In this document: positions 8,399-15,016 of the stretch, in pieces
Position numbering within the stretch: position 1 is the stretch's first letter
How the letters are laid out: every line of letters begins with the position of its first letter
Source of the DNA: a virus
Length of the DNA stretch: 40,739 nt
Virus record (IMG/VR): IMGVR_UViG_3300033144_005755
Location: 1-40,739 of that record
Strand: one strand, 5' to 3'
The notes under the pieces: generated by a model
The model's input: only the letters and a program-made list of their open reading frames with translations
Told to the model about the DNA's origin: nothing
Database searches by the model: none
Translations under genes and position numbers: made by a program

Positions 8399-9190
8399 TC
8401 AGTCCGCCCAGGGCGGCATCTCAAGTTTATGTATCCCGCCTGGATATCCAGGCCACTCTCCGGTCTCCTGACAGCGCGCAAAGGCTTTCAGGTCCTCCTG
8501 GTACTGCTCCCGCCCCCTCTGAACCCATGCAGAATCCAACTGGTAACACATCACCCCGTAGGGCTTTTTCTTCTCGACCGCCACAAACAGGAAATCCTTC
8601 ACGGGGCCGACCAGGGCTTCATGCCCATCTGTGTACAGAGGCTGCTGGACGTGGTAGCGGTACTTCTCCACCGCCCGCATGAATGCTTTAGGGCGTGCGT
8701 CTTCGGTGGATTTGAGATCCAGTATGACGGTCCCATAGCCCTTTATTTTCCGCACACAGTCGATGCGGGACTTCATCGGGACGCCGGTCTTTTTGTCGTT
8801 CCAGATGTAGGTGACTTCAGATTCCCCGCCATCCATGATCGAGCCGATATCTTCATGGGCGCGCACCGCATCGGCCATCCCATGTACCCGCTCCATTCCT
8901 GCGGGTGTCACCAGGGTCGTGTCGGGCGATTCCTCCCAGGCCGCGCGCCACGCTTTCGTACCCCATGTTTTCGTTGGACCAACCTGAACCAGATCGGCTT
9001 TCTCCGGCTCCAAGGCCAGTAGGTGCAGGGCTCGCCCGAACTCCAGTGCCTCGCTCTGATCGTCTATGTGCGCGGCAAAGTGGGCCGGGCTCCTGCTGAT
9101 GAGCTTCAGCCCTCCGTTGTTGGCAACCTCGGCCCTAGGGAGGGCGAGGTATTCTGAGAAAGGGAGGTCGGTGTAGATTCCAGGGTTCAT
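8399..9190 (-). CDS. RecE-like PD-(D/E)XK exonuclease
   Basis: 263 residues from the ATG at 9190. The pattern is that of the exodeoxyribonuclease VIII C-terminal / YqaJ-like nuclease fold: an N-terminal SEYLALPR...SPAHF module, the helix FGRALHLLALEP (GxxxH, residues 52-56), the acidic strand SRIDCVRK (Asp144) and the core D158-L-K160, followed by a helix with YHVQQPLYTDG (Gln in the usual position). These residues coordinate the metal for double-strand DNA end resection. It partners RecT, encoded directly downstream with a 10-base gap. Its stop is not fused to RecT and both have strong ribosome binding sites, consistent with co-expression. Confidence 0.88.
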   Translation of the reverse strand: MNPGIYTDLPFSEYLALPRAEVANNGGLKLISRSPAHFAAHIDDQSEALEFGRALHLLALEPEKADLVQVGPTKTWGTKAWRAAWEESPDTTLVTPAGMERVHGMADAVRAHEDIGSIMDGGESEVTYIWNDKKTGVPMKSRIDCVRKIKGYGTVILDLKSTEDARPKAFMRAVEKYRYHVQQPLYTDGHEALVGPVKDFLFVAVEKKKPYGVMCYQLDSAWVQRGREQYQEDLKAFARCQETGEWPGYPGGIHKLEMPPWAD

Positions 9191-9474
9191 TGTGAACCAC
9201 CAACCCACCTCGCCTCTCCAGTCTCAACACCTTCCCCCCACCCTTCAACTTTGGCCTTGCGGATCAACCCCCTGGCTTCAATCAATCCCTTGGCGGCATC
9301 CTCTGTAACATCAAGCCACCCCCCTTCGCCAGGGGTCAGGTCTTGCAGCGACCACGAAGAGCAAGGACCGAAAGGTGGCTTTCCTGTGCAATGCAGGATC
9401 AATCCGCCAGTATCCCACTCTTTCAGAATCTCTTTTACGTCGCTTATCCACTCATCAATAAATTCGGTGGTCAT
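9187..9474 (-). CDS. Hypothetical protein upstream of exonuclease
   Basis: 95 residues starting MTTEFIDEWISDVKEI. Acidic, with aromatic residues and a Gly/Pro-rich middle; no membrane segment and no motif I recognise. Coupled at both ends by ATGA overlaps (9187-9190 with the exonuclease, 9471-9474 with the gene before). The arrangement supports a real gene in the recombination operon, without pointing to a function. Confidence 0.65.
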   Translation of the reverse strand: MTTEFIDEWISDVKEILKEWDTGGLILHCTGKPPFGPCSSWSLQDLTPGEGGWLDVTEDAAKGLIEARGLIRKAKVEGWGEGVETGEARWVGGSQ

Positions 9475-9752
9475 TTGCCTTCCTTTGGTGGCGCATTACG
9501 GACGTCCTCACCCAGTATGACATCGATCATGGTCTCCCAGATGCGCACGACTTCAGCGCGGCTTTCTACTGGCTCCACAAGGGGCGCTGTCATGTTGTGG
9601 TCAGCCTCCCGTATCGCCTCAATGACTGCGCGCACTCGGGCCACCTCAAAGCGCCGACGAGCTTCTTCAAGCTCTTCCCAGGGAGGTGCCATGGGAAAGT
9701 TTCGGTAGCTCGCCTCGTAGCTGGCTTTTGCCGCCTTCTTGATCATGTTCAT
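9471..9752 (-). CDS. Helical hypothetical protein
   Basis: 93 residues, rich in Ala, Glu and Arg, predicted mostly helical (WEELEEARRRFEVARVRAVI near residues 25-44). No catalytic or zinc-binding pattern. Overlaps both neighbours by ATGA. Belongs to the leftward recombination operon; function unknown. Confidence 0.65.
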   Translation of the reverse strand: MNMIKKAAKASYEASYRNFPMAPPWEELEEARRRFEVARVRAVIEAIREADHNMTAPLVEPVESRAEVVRIWETMIDVILGEDVRNAPPKEGK

Positions 9753-9931
9753 ATTGCCAGCTCCCAGTGCAGGCTATTGCCGACTTCAACTTTACGGCAA
9801 AAGCCCTTTTTTACCAGTCTCCCCAGGGCGGCGGCCTCAGACGAGCTCGTCCGAACCCAATGGATACGAACGCCTTCTGTCTTTATGAGGCGCTTTAACG
9901 CCGTCCCTTCCATGTGTGTCAGTGCAGCCAT
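9749..9931 (-). CDS. 60-residue wHTH-like small protein
   Basis: The start was placed at 9931 because that ATG follows an AAGGAGAGTG ribosome binding site; a longer frame upstream has none. The product (MAALTHMEGTALKRLIKTEG...) looks like a compact winged-helix core: a helix, then RTSSSEAAALGRLVKKGFCRKVE, then a short strand pair. It may bind DNA, but the call rests on pattern alone. Stop overlaps the next gene's start. Confidence 0.6.
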   Translation of the reverse strand: MAALTHMEGTALKRLIKTEGVRIHWVRTSSSEAAALGRLVKKGFCRKVEVGNSLHWELAI

Positions 9932-10173
9932 TTCACTCTCCTTGTCGAGCGGCCCCTGGCCTGGGCCTGAGCTGGGCGGGGCCGCTCTTGGTTTGCGTTC
10001 ATTAGCCCGCTCCATACACCGGCCTTGTCGGTGCGGTTGATCGGGCGGCTATGTCGGCATTCTTGGCAAAGTGGACCATCGCGGGCATGGTATGGCCAGG
10101 GCTCCACGGATGAAGCCAGCGGGACATATACCCAGGGTATTTCGAAAATTGGGCAGTGTGTTATCATGATCAT
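9919..10173 (-). CDS. Cysteine-containing small protein
   Basis: 84 residues from an ATG that overlaps the upstream stop (10170-10173). The middle contains CQECRHSRPINRTDKAG, a single Cys pair, with another Cys near the start (THCP), so a small zinc site is possible. The C-terminus is Arg/Gln-rich and overlaps the next gene by 13 bases. Coupling supports translation; function unknown. Confidence 0.5.
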   Translation of the reverse strand: MIMITHCPIFEIPWVYVPLASSVEPWPYHARDGPLCQECRHSRPINRTDKAGVWSGLMNANQERPRPAQAQARGRSTRRVKWLH

Positions 10174-10391
10174 TGTTCGTCGGACCCCTCAACGTAAAGC
10201 CTCTCCAGGAGCGCGAGGGCGTACGCCGGAGGGTGGTCATCAGTCTTCCCCTGCGCAAGCCACTGCAAAACCCTGCCCTCGGTCACTCTTTCGTCGTATT
10301 TCTTGATCGCCTTATTGAGCATGTGGGCGATGTCAACGGCCCCCAGGTCTCGGTCGGCTTTGATTTGGATTAAGTGCTCTGTTCTGGTCAT
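10170..10391 (-). CDS. Helical small protein, HTH-like
   Basis: 73 residues. The start at 10391 was chosen because it overlaps the membrane-protein stop (ATGA); a longer in-frame version would run into that gene. The sequence has two amphipathic helices with AVDIAHMLNKAIKKYDERVTEG, followed by VLQWLAQGKTDDHPPAYALAL, similar in feel to Cro-like helix-turn-helix helices but with no certain match. Possibly a small early regulator. Confidence 0.6.
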   Translation of the reverse strand: MTRTEHLIQIKADRDLGAVDIAHMLNKAIKKYDERVTEGRVLQWLAQGKTDDHPPAYALALLERLYVEGSDEQ

Positions 10392-10663
10392 TTTAATATA
10401 CGCCCCAAAGCCCACACAAATGAGACCATCAGCGCCGAGAATACAGCGCACGCAAAAAACACAATTGACAGTGCGCGCGGCACTTCCCAGGGCAACAAAG
10501 CAAACACCACAGAGGCAAATCCTGAAGCTAAAACGATGCCTCCAAAGTATGAAACACCTAACTTTTCCTCATCTGTAAATTCCATACCTGCTCTCCATCT
10601 GGCTGCGTTCACTGCGATGCCTGCGATGGCCCATATACTCACATATCTGAATGCAGAAAACAA
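10388..10663 (-). CDS. Multi-pass small membrane protein
   Basis: 91 residues with three hydrophobic stretches: about residues 8-22 (VSIWAIAGIAVNAA), 38-56 (SYFGGIVLASGFASVVFALL) and 63-84 (ALSIVFFACAVFSALMVSFV). A short acidic loop lies after the first (EFTDEEK). It is an inner-membrane protein by sequence. Superinfection exclusion or host membrane modification are common jobs for such early phage proteins, but nothing specific can be seen. Confidence 0.65.
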   Translation of the reverse strand: MFSAFRYVSIWAIAGIAVNAARWRAGMEFTDEEKLGVSYFGGIVLASGFASVVFALLPWEVPRALSIVFFACAVFSALMVSFVWALGRILK

Positions 10664-10691
10664 CAGGAAAAGCGAACCTTTTGAGAATTAT

Positions 10692-11324
10692 TTAGGGGGG
10701 ATCGATGGCGCCGGTCAAAGCCGCCCTTGCCCACGCCCCAATATGCCAGGCGTAAGCTGGCGGAACGCTCTCCACAATCTCCGCTCTGGTCATCCAGTCA
10801 ATACCCATGGCCTCGGAGAATGCCGCTGTGGTGTGCTTATCCTTGCGGTGGCGACACCCACCACCATGAACAGAGACAGCCTTACCCTCCTTCACCATGC
10901 CTCGGTAAGCCGTAGATTTGAGCGCCTGCACATAGAAATTTGTCTCGAACCACCGCTCGCGAATCACCTTCAGCCCATCGAACATGGTTCCGTCCAGTTT
11001 CAGAGTCGTGTTGAGCGGCGACCGTGGGACGTTCTCTATGACATACAGGGGGCCGGAGGCTTTCAGCTTCTCCCGGATCGGGGCAATAAGGTCTGGGTGG
11101 CGGTCCTTGTGCTGCGGCTTTGTCAGGCAAGAGTACCGCTGGCAGGGCGGGGATGCCCAGACCAGATCAAATCGACTGAAGTCAATCTGCATCACATCTG
11201 CCTGGATGAACGGGAACGGGTATCTTGGTTGTGGTTTGATATCCACCCCGACCACATCGAACCCGGCCAGATGAAGGCCCATGGCCGATCCGCCAGCGCA
11301 GCAAAATAAATCGAGAGCTATCAT
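10692..11324 (-). CDS. Compact DNA (cytosine-5) methyltransferase
   Basis: 210 residues with C5-methyltransferase motifs in order: motif I DLFCCAGGSAMG (residues 5-16) for S-adenosylmethionine binding; motif IV ASPPCQ with the catalytic Cys61; motif VI ENVP (97-100); a late AYAWHIGAWARAAL segment equivalent to motif X near the C-terminus. It is much shorter than host enzymes (usually 300 or more), with only about 70 residues where the target-recognition domain should be, so specificity may be loose or depend on a partner. It probably protects phage DNA from host restriction. The gene lies between a cysteine-rich small gene (ATGA overlap at 11321) and the membrane-protein gene, about 28 bases away. 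No cognate restriction enzyme gene is next to it. Confidence 0.88.
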   Translation of the reverse strand: MIALDLFCCAGGSAMGLHLAGFDVVGVDIKPQPRYPFPFIQADVMQIDFSRFDLVWASPPCQRYSCLTKPQHKDRHPDLIAPIREKLKASGPLYVIENVPRSPLNTTLKLDGTMFDGLKVIRERWFETNFYVQALKSTAYRGMVKEGKAVSVHGGGCRHRKDKHTTAAFSEAMGIDWMTRAEIVESVPPAYAWHIGAWARAALTGAIDPP

Positions 11325-11587
11325 TTACCCCTCCTCAGTTCCGCCAGAACCACCTCAGGCCTCGCCGCAAGATGCGCCGGAACCCCCAGCGCCTGTTCCC
11401 CACAAATGGCACACACGCCCATTTCCAAACCCTGGAGGGTCTGGTAATCCCCGAGTTTCGTGAAGCATCCCCCGACGCCGGCATACGGAACGCAGACATG
11501 GAGGCCGCGCAGGATCTTCCGGCAGGTGTGGCACTCGCGGGCTTCCTGGCCGATCAGGGCGCAGTCGGGCGGACATGGGGCGGTCAC
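11321..11587 (-). CDS. Cysteine-rich zinc-binding-type protein
   Basis: 88 residues with three Cys-x2-Cys or similar pairs: CPPDC (residue 5), CHTCRK (19) and CAICGEQ (59), plus isolated Cys between. This is a likely double zinc ribbon. Coupled by ATGA to the methyltransferase downstream and by ATGA to the gene upstream. Function unknown; small zinc-ribbon proteins are unusually frequent in this genome. Confidence 0.65.
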   Translation of the reverse strand: MTAPCPPDCALIGQEARECHTCRKILRGLHVCVPYAGVGGCFTKLGDYQTLQGLEMGVCAICGEQALGVPAHLAARPEVVLAELRRGK

Positions 11588-12036
11588 AGCGGATCTTCCA
11601 GGGCTTTATCAATGGTACTTACCAGGGTCTTGAGCTTGACGTCTAGACTCTCGTCTGTTTTTGCTGGTTCTCCTCTTGCGCGCTCCATGTAGTCACGCAC
11701 CTTTGTGCAGGTGGGATCGACGTGCAACCCCTCCACCAGGGCATCGTCTGAAATACGACTCGCCCCGCAGATGCACTCTTGCCGAAGTCCGGCCACCACT
11801 CTCTGTAGGCGCCCGATCTCGTTCGCGATCTCGTTCGCGCTCTCGTCCGCGGCCATCTTCCTGGCCCTTTCGACCCAGACATCATGGCAGCACTCAGGGC
11901 AAGGAACCCAGCGACTGGCGTGTTTACTTGGATGGTGCCCCTGGATCTTCGCGGACCCGTCACATGTACCGCACTTCATAGCCCCCCCCCACTTGCTGGG
12001 CATATCGGCGCGAAGATTTTTCACTAAATCATCCAT
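11584..12036 (-). CDS. DnaJ-type zinc finger plus coiled-coil protein
   Basis: 150 residues. An N-terminal zinc site CGTCDGSAKIQGHH...CPECC resembles one repeat of DnaJ cysteine-rich domains; a second pair CICG lies near residue 88. Between them is a Glu/Ala/Asn-rich helix with a short repeat (NEIANEIG). A run of nine G (coding strand, 11982-11990) occurs in codons 15-18, just before a second possible start (MKCGTCDG), so polymerase slippage could switch the long form off while leaving the internal start usable. Directly follows the capsid-like gene (1-base gap). Confidence 0.7.
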   Translation of the reverse strand: MDDLVKNLRADMPSKWGGAMKCGTCDGSAKIQGHHPSKHASRWVPCPECCHDVWVERARKMAADESANEIANEIGRLQRVVAGLRQECICGASRISDDALVEGLHVDPTCTKVRDYMERARGEPAKTDESLDVKLKTLVSTIDKALEDPL

Positions 12037-12954
12037 CTAAGCCACCGACAACACAGCATGCGCGTTGCCTCGATTTATCGTGATGGCCGCACTGTCCCCG
12101 TCCAGGCGAAGGTGCATGTGCTTTCTGTTGATGAAGTAGCAGCGCTTCTCCCATGGAACGTCGTAGTCGTCCGCGTCGTCCATATCCCTAAAGTCCGGGT
12201 TCCAGATCACCGGCACACCATAGAAGGTGATTTCACTGTTGCCCGCTTCCATTATGCGCTCCGAGAAACCATGCGCGTTGAGCTGGCCGTAGGTGGTGAG
12301 CAGGAAGTTACGCATGTCGTCGATGAAATGCTTGCCCGCCATAATGAAGTCAGGGCGCCCGCCGTTGCGGATACAGGCCAGCCAGGCGGCATCCATCCTG
12401 GTGATCGTGTCGCCGGTGGTAGCGAGTCCGGTGGCGACATGGTTGCGCCACCACTCATTACCCGCTATAGAGCGGTCGATGCCGCCCACAACTCCAGTGG
12501 CGGGGCTCAAGGAAACCAGGCGCGCCAAGTCCGCCAGGGCGATGGCTTCATTAATATAAATGTGCCTCACGGGGAAGAATCGCGCCTGCTCGGTGGCGTC
12601 GCGCTTGTTATATGTCACCGCCCTGCTGCCGTTGAACCACTGGAAGTTGGTTTGGTAGCGGAAGCGCAACTCCTCAACAAAAGCGCCCCCCTCCCGTGGC
12701 TCTCCCTGCTTGTAGGCATGCCTCAGGGCGGCCATAAATACCCCACCCCCTTCCGGGAAAGGTGTGGGGGTTTGAGGTTTTGGGGTGGTTTCCGCCTGCC
12801 CCCCTGCACCATTAATGAACCCCCTCAGAGTGGACGACAGATCATTACTGCCCAAGCCGCTAAGAAGGACCTCTTTCCACTCATCAAGTGTCATGGTGGC
12901 CGTCATGGTGTACTTGGCCGGTCCTTGGCGTTCCTGCTCAAAACTAACACTCAT
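12037..12954 (-). CDS. Shortened foreign phage capsid-like protein (chimera)
   Basis: 305 residues. Residues 1-60 (MSVSFEQE..., then TMTLDEWKEVLLSGL) resemble small early-region phage proteins: the TL-EW motif recurs at 19645-19881. After a Pro/Thr linker, from about residue 90 on, the sequence reads like a tailed-phage major capsid protein: FRYQTNFQWFNGSRAVTYN, then ARLVSLSPATGVVGGIDR, NEWWRNHV, then DFIMAGKHFIDDMRNFL, then GVPVIWNPDF and a strand-rich C-terminus. The usual N-arm and part of the spine-helix region (between INEAIA and LADLARL) seem missing. The phage's own capsid gene is at 33304 and belongs to a different family. So this is either captured debris or a repurposed capsid protein, expressed in an early leftward operon. 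An 11-base overlap and a normal frame argue that it is translated. Confidence 0.65.
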   Translation of the reverse strand: MSVSFEQERQGPAKYTMTATMTLDEWKEVLLSGLGSNDLSSTLRGFINGAGGQAETTPKPQTPTPFPEGGGVFMAALRHAYKQGEPREGGAFVEELRFRYQTNFQWFNGSRAVTYNKRDATEQARFFPVRHIYINEAIALADLARLVSLSPATGVVGGIDRSIAGNEWWRNHVATGLATTGDTITRMDAAWLACIRNGGRPDFIMAGKHFIDDMRNFLLTTYGQLNAHGFSERIMEAGNSEITFYGVPVIWNPDFRDMDDADDYDVPWEKRCYFINRKHMHLRLDGDSAAITINRGNAHAVLSVA

Positions 12955-13426
12955 TTAGCTCTCCTTCGTTGGTGTTTTCGCGGATGTCCCGCTTCTCCAT
13001 CGCCCGATCATAAAGCCCCTGGTCCCTGTCATCACTCTCGCCATGGACATGGCTATCCAGGCGATGCTCCCACCCATGAAGGATCTCATCCAGGCCGGAG
13101 ACCGCAGAGAGGGCAGCCAAGTAGGCCGGATCGTCCTTGTCGATGAAATGCGTCCTGGAGCTTACCAGAGCCTTACCAAGGATCTCCTGAATGGTCCATA
13201 GATCCTCCCGCCCAAGCTTCCCGGCCTTGGCTCTGCGGTGGAGCTCTTTCAGGAGGTCGGCGTCGGGAATAGACAGCATGCTTAATGGGTAAACTCCGAC
13301 AGCTTCGTGGTCTGGGTGGCGATCCTGGAACTCCTCAACAGCGGCTTTTTCAGACTCTGCTGAAATGGAATAAGGGCAAAGCTTTCCAAAAAAGCTAGCT
13401 CTCCATATGACGACAAATACCCTCAT
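12944..13426 (-). CDS. Hypothetical protein between adaptor-like and capsid-like genes
   Basis: 160 residues; start at 13426 chosen for the ATGA overlap with the adaptor-like stop (a GTG nine bases upstream is possible). N-terminus hydrophobic/basic (MRVFVVIWRASFFGK), then a mixed acidic helical body with SEKAAVEEFQDRHPDHEA and a C-terminal LDEILHGWEHRLDSHVHGE. No domain recognised. Sits between two head-like genes and overlaps the capsid-like start by 11 bases. Confidence 0.6.
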   Translation of the reverse strand: MRVFVVIWRASFFGKLCPYSISAESEKAAVEEFQDRHPDHEAVGVYPLSMLSIPDADLLKELHRRAKAGKLGREDLWTIQEILGKALVSSRTHFIDKDDPAYLAALSAVSGLDEILHGWEHRLDSHVHGESDDRDQGLYDRAMEKRDIRENTNEGELNEC

Positions 13427-14058
13427 AACCCACACCTTCCGGGATAGCCGCGCCTGAGCCGTGCGAGCAGGGCCGTCAACATGTCGGATTCAACCTGAAC
13501 GTCGGGCTGCCGGTAGTGCAGTTTTGCCGATACCAGGGCGTGCTGAAACACAAGGACATCGTCCACCGTGGCCCGGTCCTCGTCCTGGGTGAAGCGGGTG
13601 GGCTTCTGGTAGTATTCGATGCGCAGGGGGTAGACGGCGTTTGGCGGCGGCCTAATTTCTAACCGCTGGCCTCGCTGGTAATTCAACGGTCTGGCTTCTT
13701 CCAATTCTTCAGCTGGCCATTTGTACATATCGGTCACTTCATGTAACCTGATCCAGCCAGCGGCATTGCGCCCACGATGGTAAATAAACACTTCCACGAT
13801 ACGTACCGGCTCGCAGTCGTCGGGATAATCGTAGAGGGTCTGACCGACGACGGTGACGATGTTGTCCTCAGCATTGTCCTCGGTGGTTTTCCGCAGCTCT
13901 TCGAAGTCGTACTGGTAGTACATGCCCTCTTGGGCCGCCTGAAGGAATTTGTTTAAGAGCGTCAGGTTTACGTTGGATGACACCCTGGTTCCGAAGCCAA
14001 GCCTGGCAGAAAGCTCTGTTCGCAGCTCCCTCAGGGTTCGTTTAAGTGGTAGGGCCAT
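13423..14058 (-). CDS. Phage head-tail adaptor-like protein (SU10-adaptor type)
   Basis: 211 residues from the ATG at 14058, which follows AAAAGGAAACC. The order of segments matches phage adaptor proteins related to P22 gp4 / SU10 adaptors: RTLRELRTELSARLGFG, LLNKFLQAAQEGMYYQYDFE, then VGQTLYDYPDDCEPVRIVEV, then YPLRIEYYQKPTRFTQDEDR and ATVDDVLVFQHALVSAKLHY. It appears full length. In other phages it sits in the head operon and joins portal to tail. Here it lies in a leftward early operon, with a capsid-like gene two genes on, while the phage's own connectors lie at 35709-36974. It therefore looks imported from another phage; whether it still works in virions is unknown. Confidence 0.7.
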   Translation of the reverse strand: MALPLKRTLRELRTELSARLGFGTRVSSNVNLTLLNKFLQAAQEGMYYQYDFEELRKTTEDNAEDNIVTVVGQTLYDYPDDCEPVRIVEVFIYHRGRNAAGWIRLHEVTDMYKWPAEELEEARPLNYQRGQRLEIRPPPNAVYPLRIEYYQKPTRFTQDEDRATVDDVLVFQHALVSAKLHYRQPDVQVESDMLTALLARLRRGYPGRCGL

Positions 14059-14060
14059 GG

Positions 14061-14213
14061 TCAAGGTTTCCTTTTCGTGCGGGTTAGATCTAGGGGCGCT
14101 TCTCTCAGCACCATGGGCGTCTTTTTGCGGAGGTAAAGCCACCAAAATACAGCGCATACGGCGCCAACAATAGCTAAGTAGGCTATAAACCCTACGGCTG
14201 CACCACCCATCAT
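14061..14213 (-). CDS. 50-residue single-pass membrane protein
   Basis: Begins MMGG after a GGAGGGCGCC ribosome binding site; the ATG overlaps the upstream stop (ATGATG at 14213-14208). One transmembrane segment, about AAVGFIAYLAIVGAVCAVFWW, then a basic tail (LYLRKKTP...TRTKRKP), so N-out/C-in is expected. Ends two bases before the adaptor-like start. Function unknown. Confidence 0.65.
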   Translation of the reverse strand: MMGGAAVGFIAYLAIVGAVCAVFWWLYLRKKTPMVLREAPLDLTRTKRKP

Positions 14214-14392
14214 GGCGCCCTCCTTGTGATCCCGCAGCGCTGGCACTCTTCTGAGCCTTCAAAGGCCGGTACGCCCCACCCCTCAATCGGCATCCAGTCA
14301 TGCAAGAACCAGCACTTGCGATTGCGCACACTTACCCTCATGCGCTCAAGGCGCTCTTTGAGTGGAGCGGGCTTTTTGATGGCTTTATTCAT
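14210..14392 (-). CDS. DUF1660-like zinc-binding small protein
   Basis: 60 residues with the pattern CWFLHDW (Cys27, His31) and ECQRCGITR (two Cys near the C-terminus), as in small prophage proteins of the DUF1660 type, which probably bind one zinc ion. The N-terminus is basic (MNKAIKKPAPLKERLERMR). Coupled to neighbours by ATGA at both ends. No known function. Confidence 0.65.
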   Translation of the reverse strand: MNKAIKKPAPLKERLERMRVSVRNRKCWFLHDWMPIEGWGVPAFEGSEECQRCGITRRAP

Positions 14393-14931
14393 TTTTTTCC
14401 CTCCAGTGCCTTCTCCATCAGGCAGACAGCTTGATAATACTCGCTTTCTTGTCCGTATTTAGCAGCCACGGCTTTTTTTGCTTCCGGGGAAGGGCCCCAA
14501 AAACACCCGATCTGAAACATGACCCGATCTTCCCATTTGACCGCAAAAATAATACGGCCTTCATTGCCAAGAGGGCCGTATGATCGAATGCCTTTCGCGC
14601 CTTCCATGCGAGCACCTTCCAGGCGAGCGCCTGCCAGGCGAGCGCCTTCCAGGTCAGCGCCTTCCATGCTTGCGCCTACCAGGTTTGCGCCTACCAGGTT
14701 TGCGCCTTCCATGCTTGCGCCTTCCAGGTCAGCGCCTTCCATGCTTGCGCCTACCATGCTTGCGCCTACCAGGTTTGCGCCTACCAGGTTTGCGCCTACC
14801 AGGTCAGCGCCTGCCAGGTCAGCGCCTGCCAGGTCAACGCCTGCTCTGACCGCAGCTTCAAGGCATAACTTGACCGAACCGACTTCGGCCCCAAAAAGAA
14901 CTTCACTTGAAAATGTTTTTATTTCGACCAT
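14389..14931 (-). CDS. Pentapeptide-repeat protein, first gene of leftward block A
   Basis: 180 residues from the ATG at 14931, placed by its GGAGGCGGGC ribosome binding site. Residues 30-114 are 17 near-perfect pentapeptides (AGADL, VGANL, VGASM, EGADL and EGARL types), which fold as a right-handed quadrilateral beta helix. After them come about 65 unique residues (YGPLGNEGRIIFAVKWEDR...) rich in aromatic and charged residues. Pentapeptide proteins include DNA mimics that protect or inhibit gyrase (Qnr, MfpA) and many of unknown role. The consensus A(D/N)LXX is kept, but Met and Arg fill many positions, so gyrase binding cannot be claimed. It is promoter-proximal, divergent from a Cro/YdaS-like gene, and is expected to be an early protein. 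Confidence 0.8.
   Translation of the reverse strand: MVEIKTFSSEVLFGAEVGSVKLCLEAAVRAGVDLAGADLAGADLVGANLVGANLVGASMVGASMEGADLEGASMEGANLVGANLVGASMEGADLEGARLAGARLEGARMEGAKGIRSYGPLGNEGRIIFAVKWEDRVMFQIGCFWGPSPEAKKAVAAKYGQESEYYQAVCLMEKALEGKK
14590..14844 (-). repeat. 15-bp tandem repeats encoding pentapeptides
   Basis: Seventeen in-frame 15-base units (plus-strand form like GCGCCTTCCATGCTT and GCGCCTACCAGGTTT) run through the pentapeptide gene. Neighbouring units are nearly identical at DNA level, including synonymous positions, and pairs such as GCGCCTACCAGGTTT occur in tandem several times. This implies recent unit duplication and copy-number change by slippage, not old divergence. Each gain or loss keeps the frame and changes helix length by one fifth-turn face set. 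Confidence 0.85.
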
Positions 14932-14978
14932 GCCCGCCTCCCATTTATTTTTATGATTTTCTCTGCTGCCCCAACCAT

Positions 14979-15016
14979 GCAAAATTATTTGCAGAGTGTC
15001 AAGCAAAAAAGTTTGC
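14979..15016. promoter_or_regulatory. Operator-like pair, control module A
   Basis: Two copies of the same interrupted palindrome occur: GCAAA-ATTA-TTTGC at 14979-14992 and GCAAA-AAAG-TTTGC at 15003-15016, centres 24 bases apart. The right copy overlaps the -35 box of the rightward promoter; the left copy lies between a TTGACA box (minus strand, 15002-14997) and the start of the leftward operon. Arms and spacer length are identical in both, as expected for binding sites of a dimeric HTH protein, most simply the regulator encoded at 15049. Confidence 0.65.
14997..15002 (-). promoter_or_regulatory. Possible -35 box of leftward promoter A
   Basis: TTGACA on the minus strand is a perfect -35 hexamer facing the pentapeptide gene. 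Seventeen bases on, the sequence is CATGGT, a poor -10 (three of six consensus positions), so the promoter may be weak or need an activator. Its spacer contains the left GCAAA-N4-TTTGC site. Confidence 0.35.

Noticed and set aside
10374-11309. 311-codon rightward frame opposite the methyltransferase
   Set aside because: The leftward frame carries all C5-methyltransferase motifs.
12058-13146. 362-codon rightward frame opposite the capsid-like gene
   Set aside because: The leftward frame has recognisable protein patterns and coupled starts; the rightward product is low-complexity and has no start signal.
14590-14844. CRISPR-like array
   Set aside because: The 15-base repeats are contiguous, have no spacers, and encode pentapeptides.
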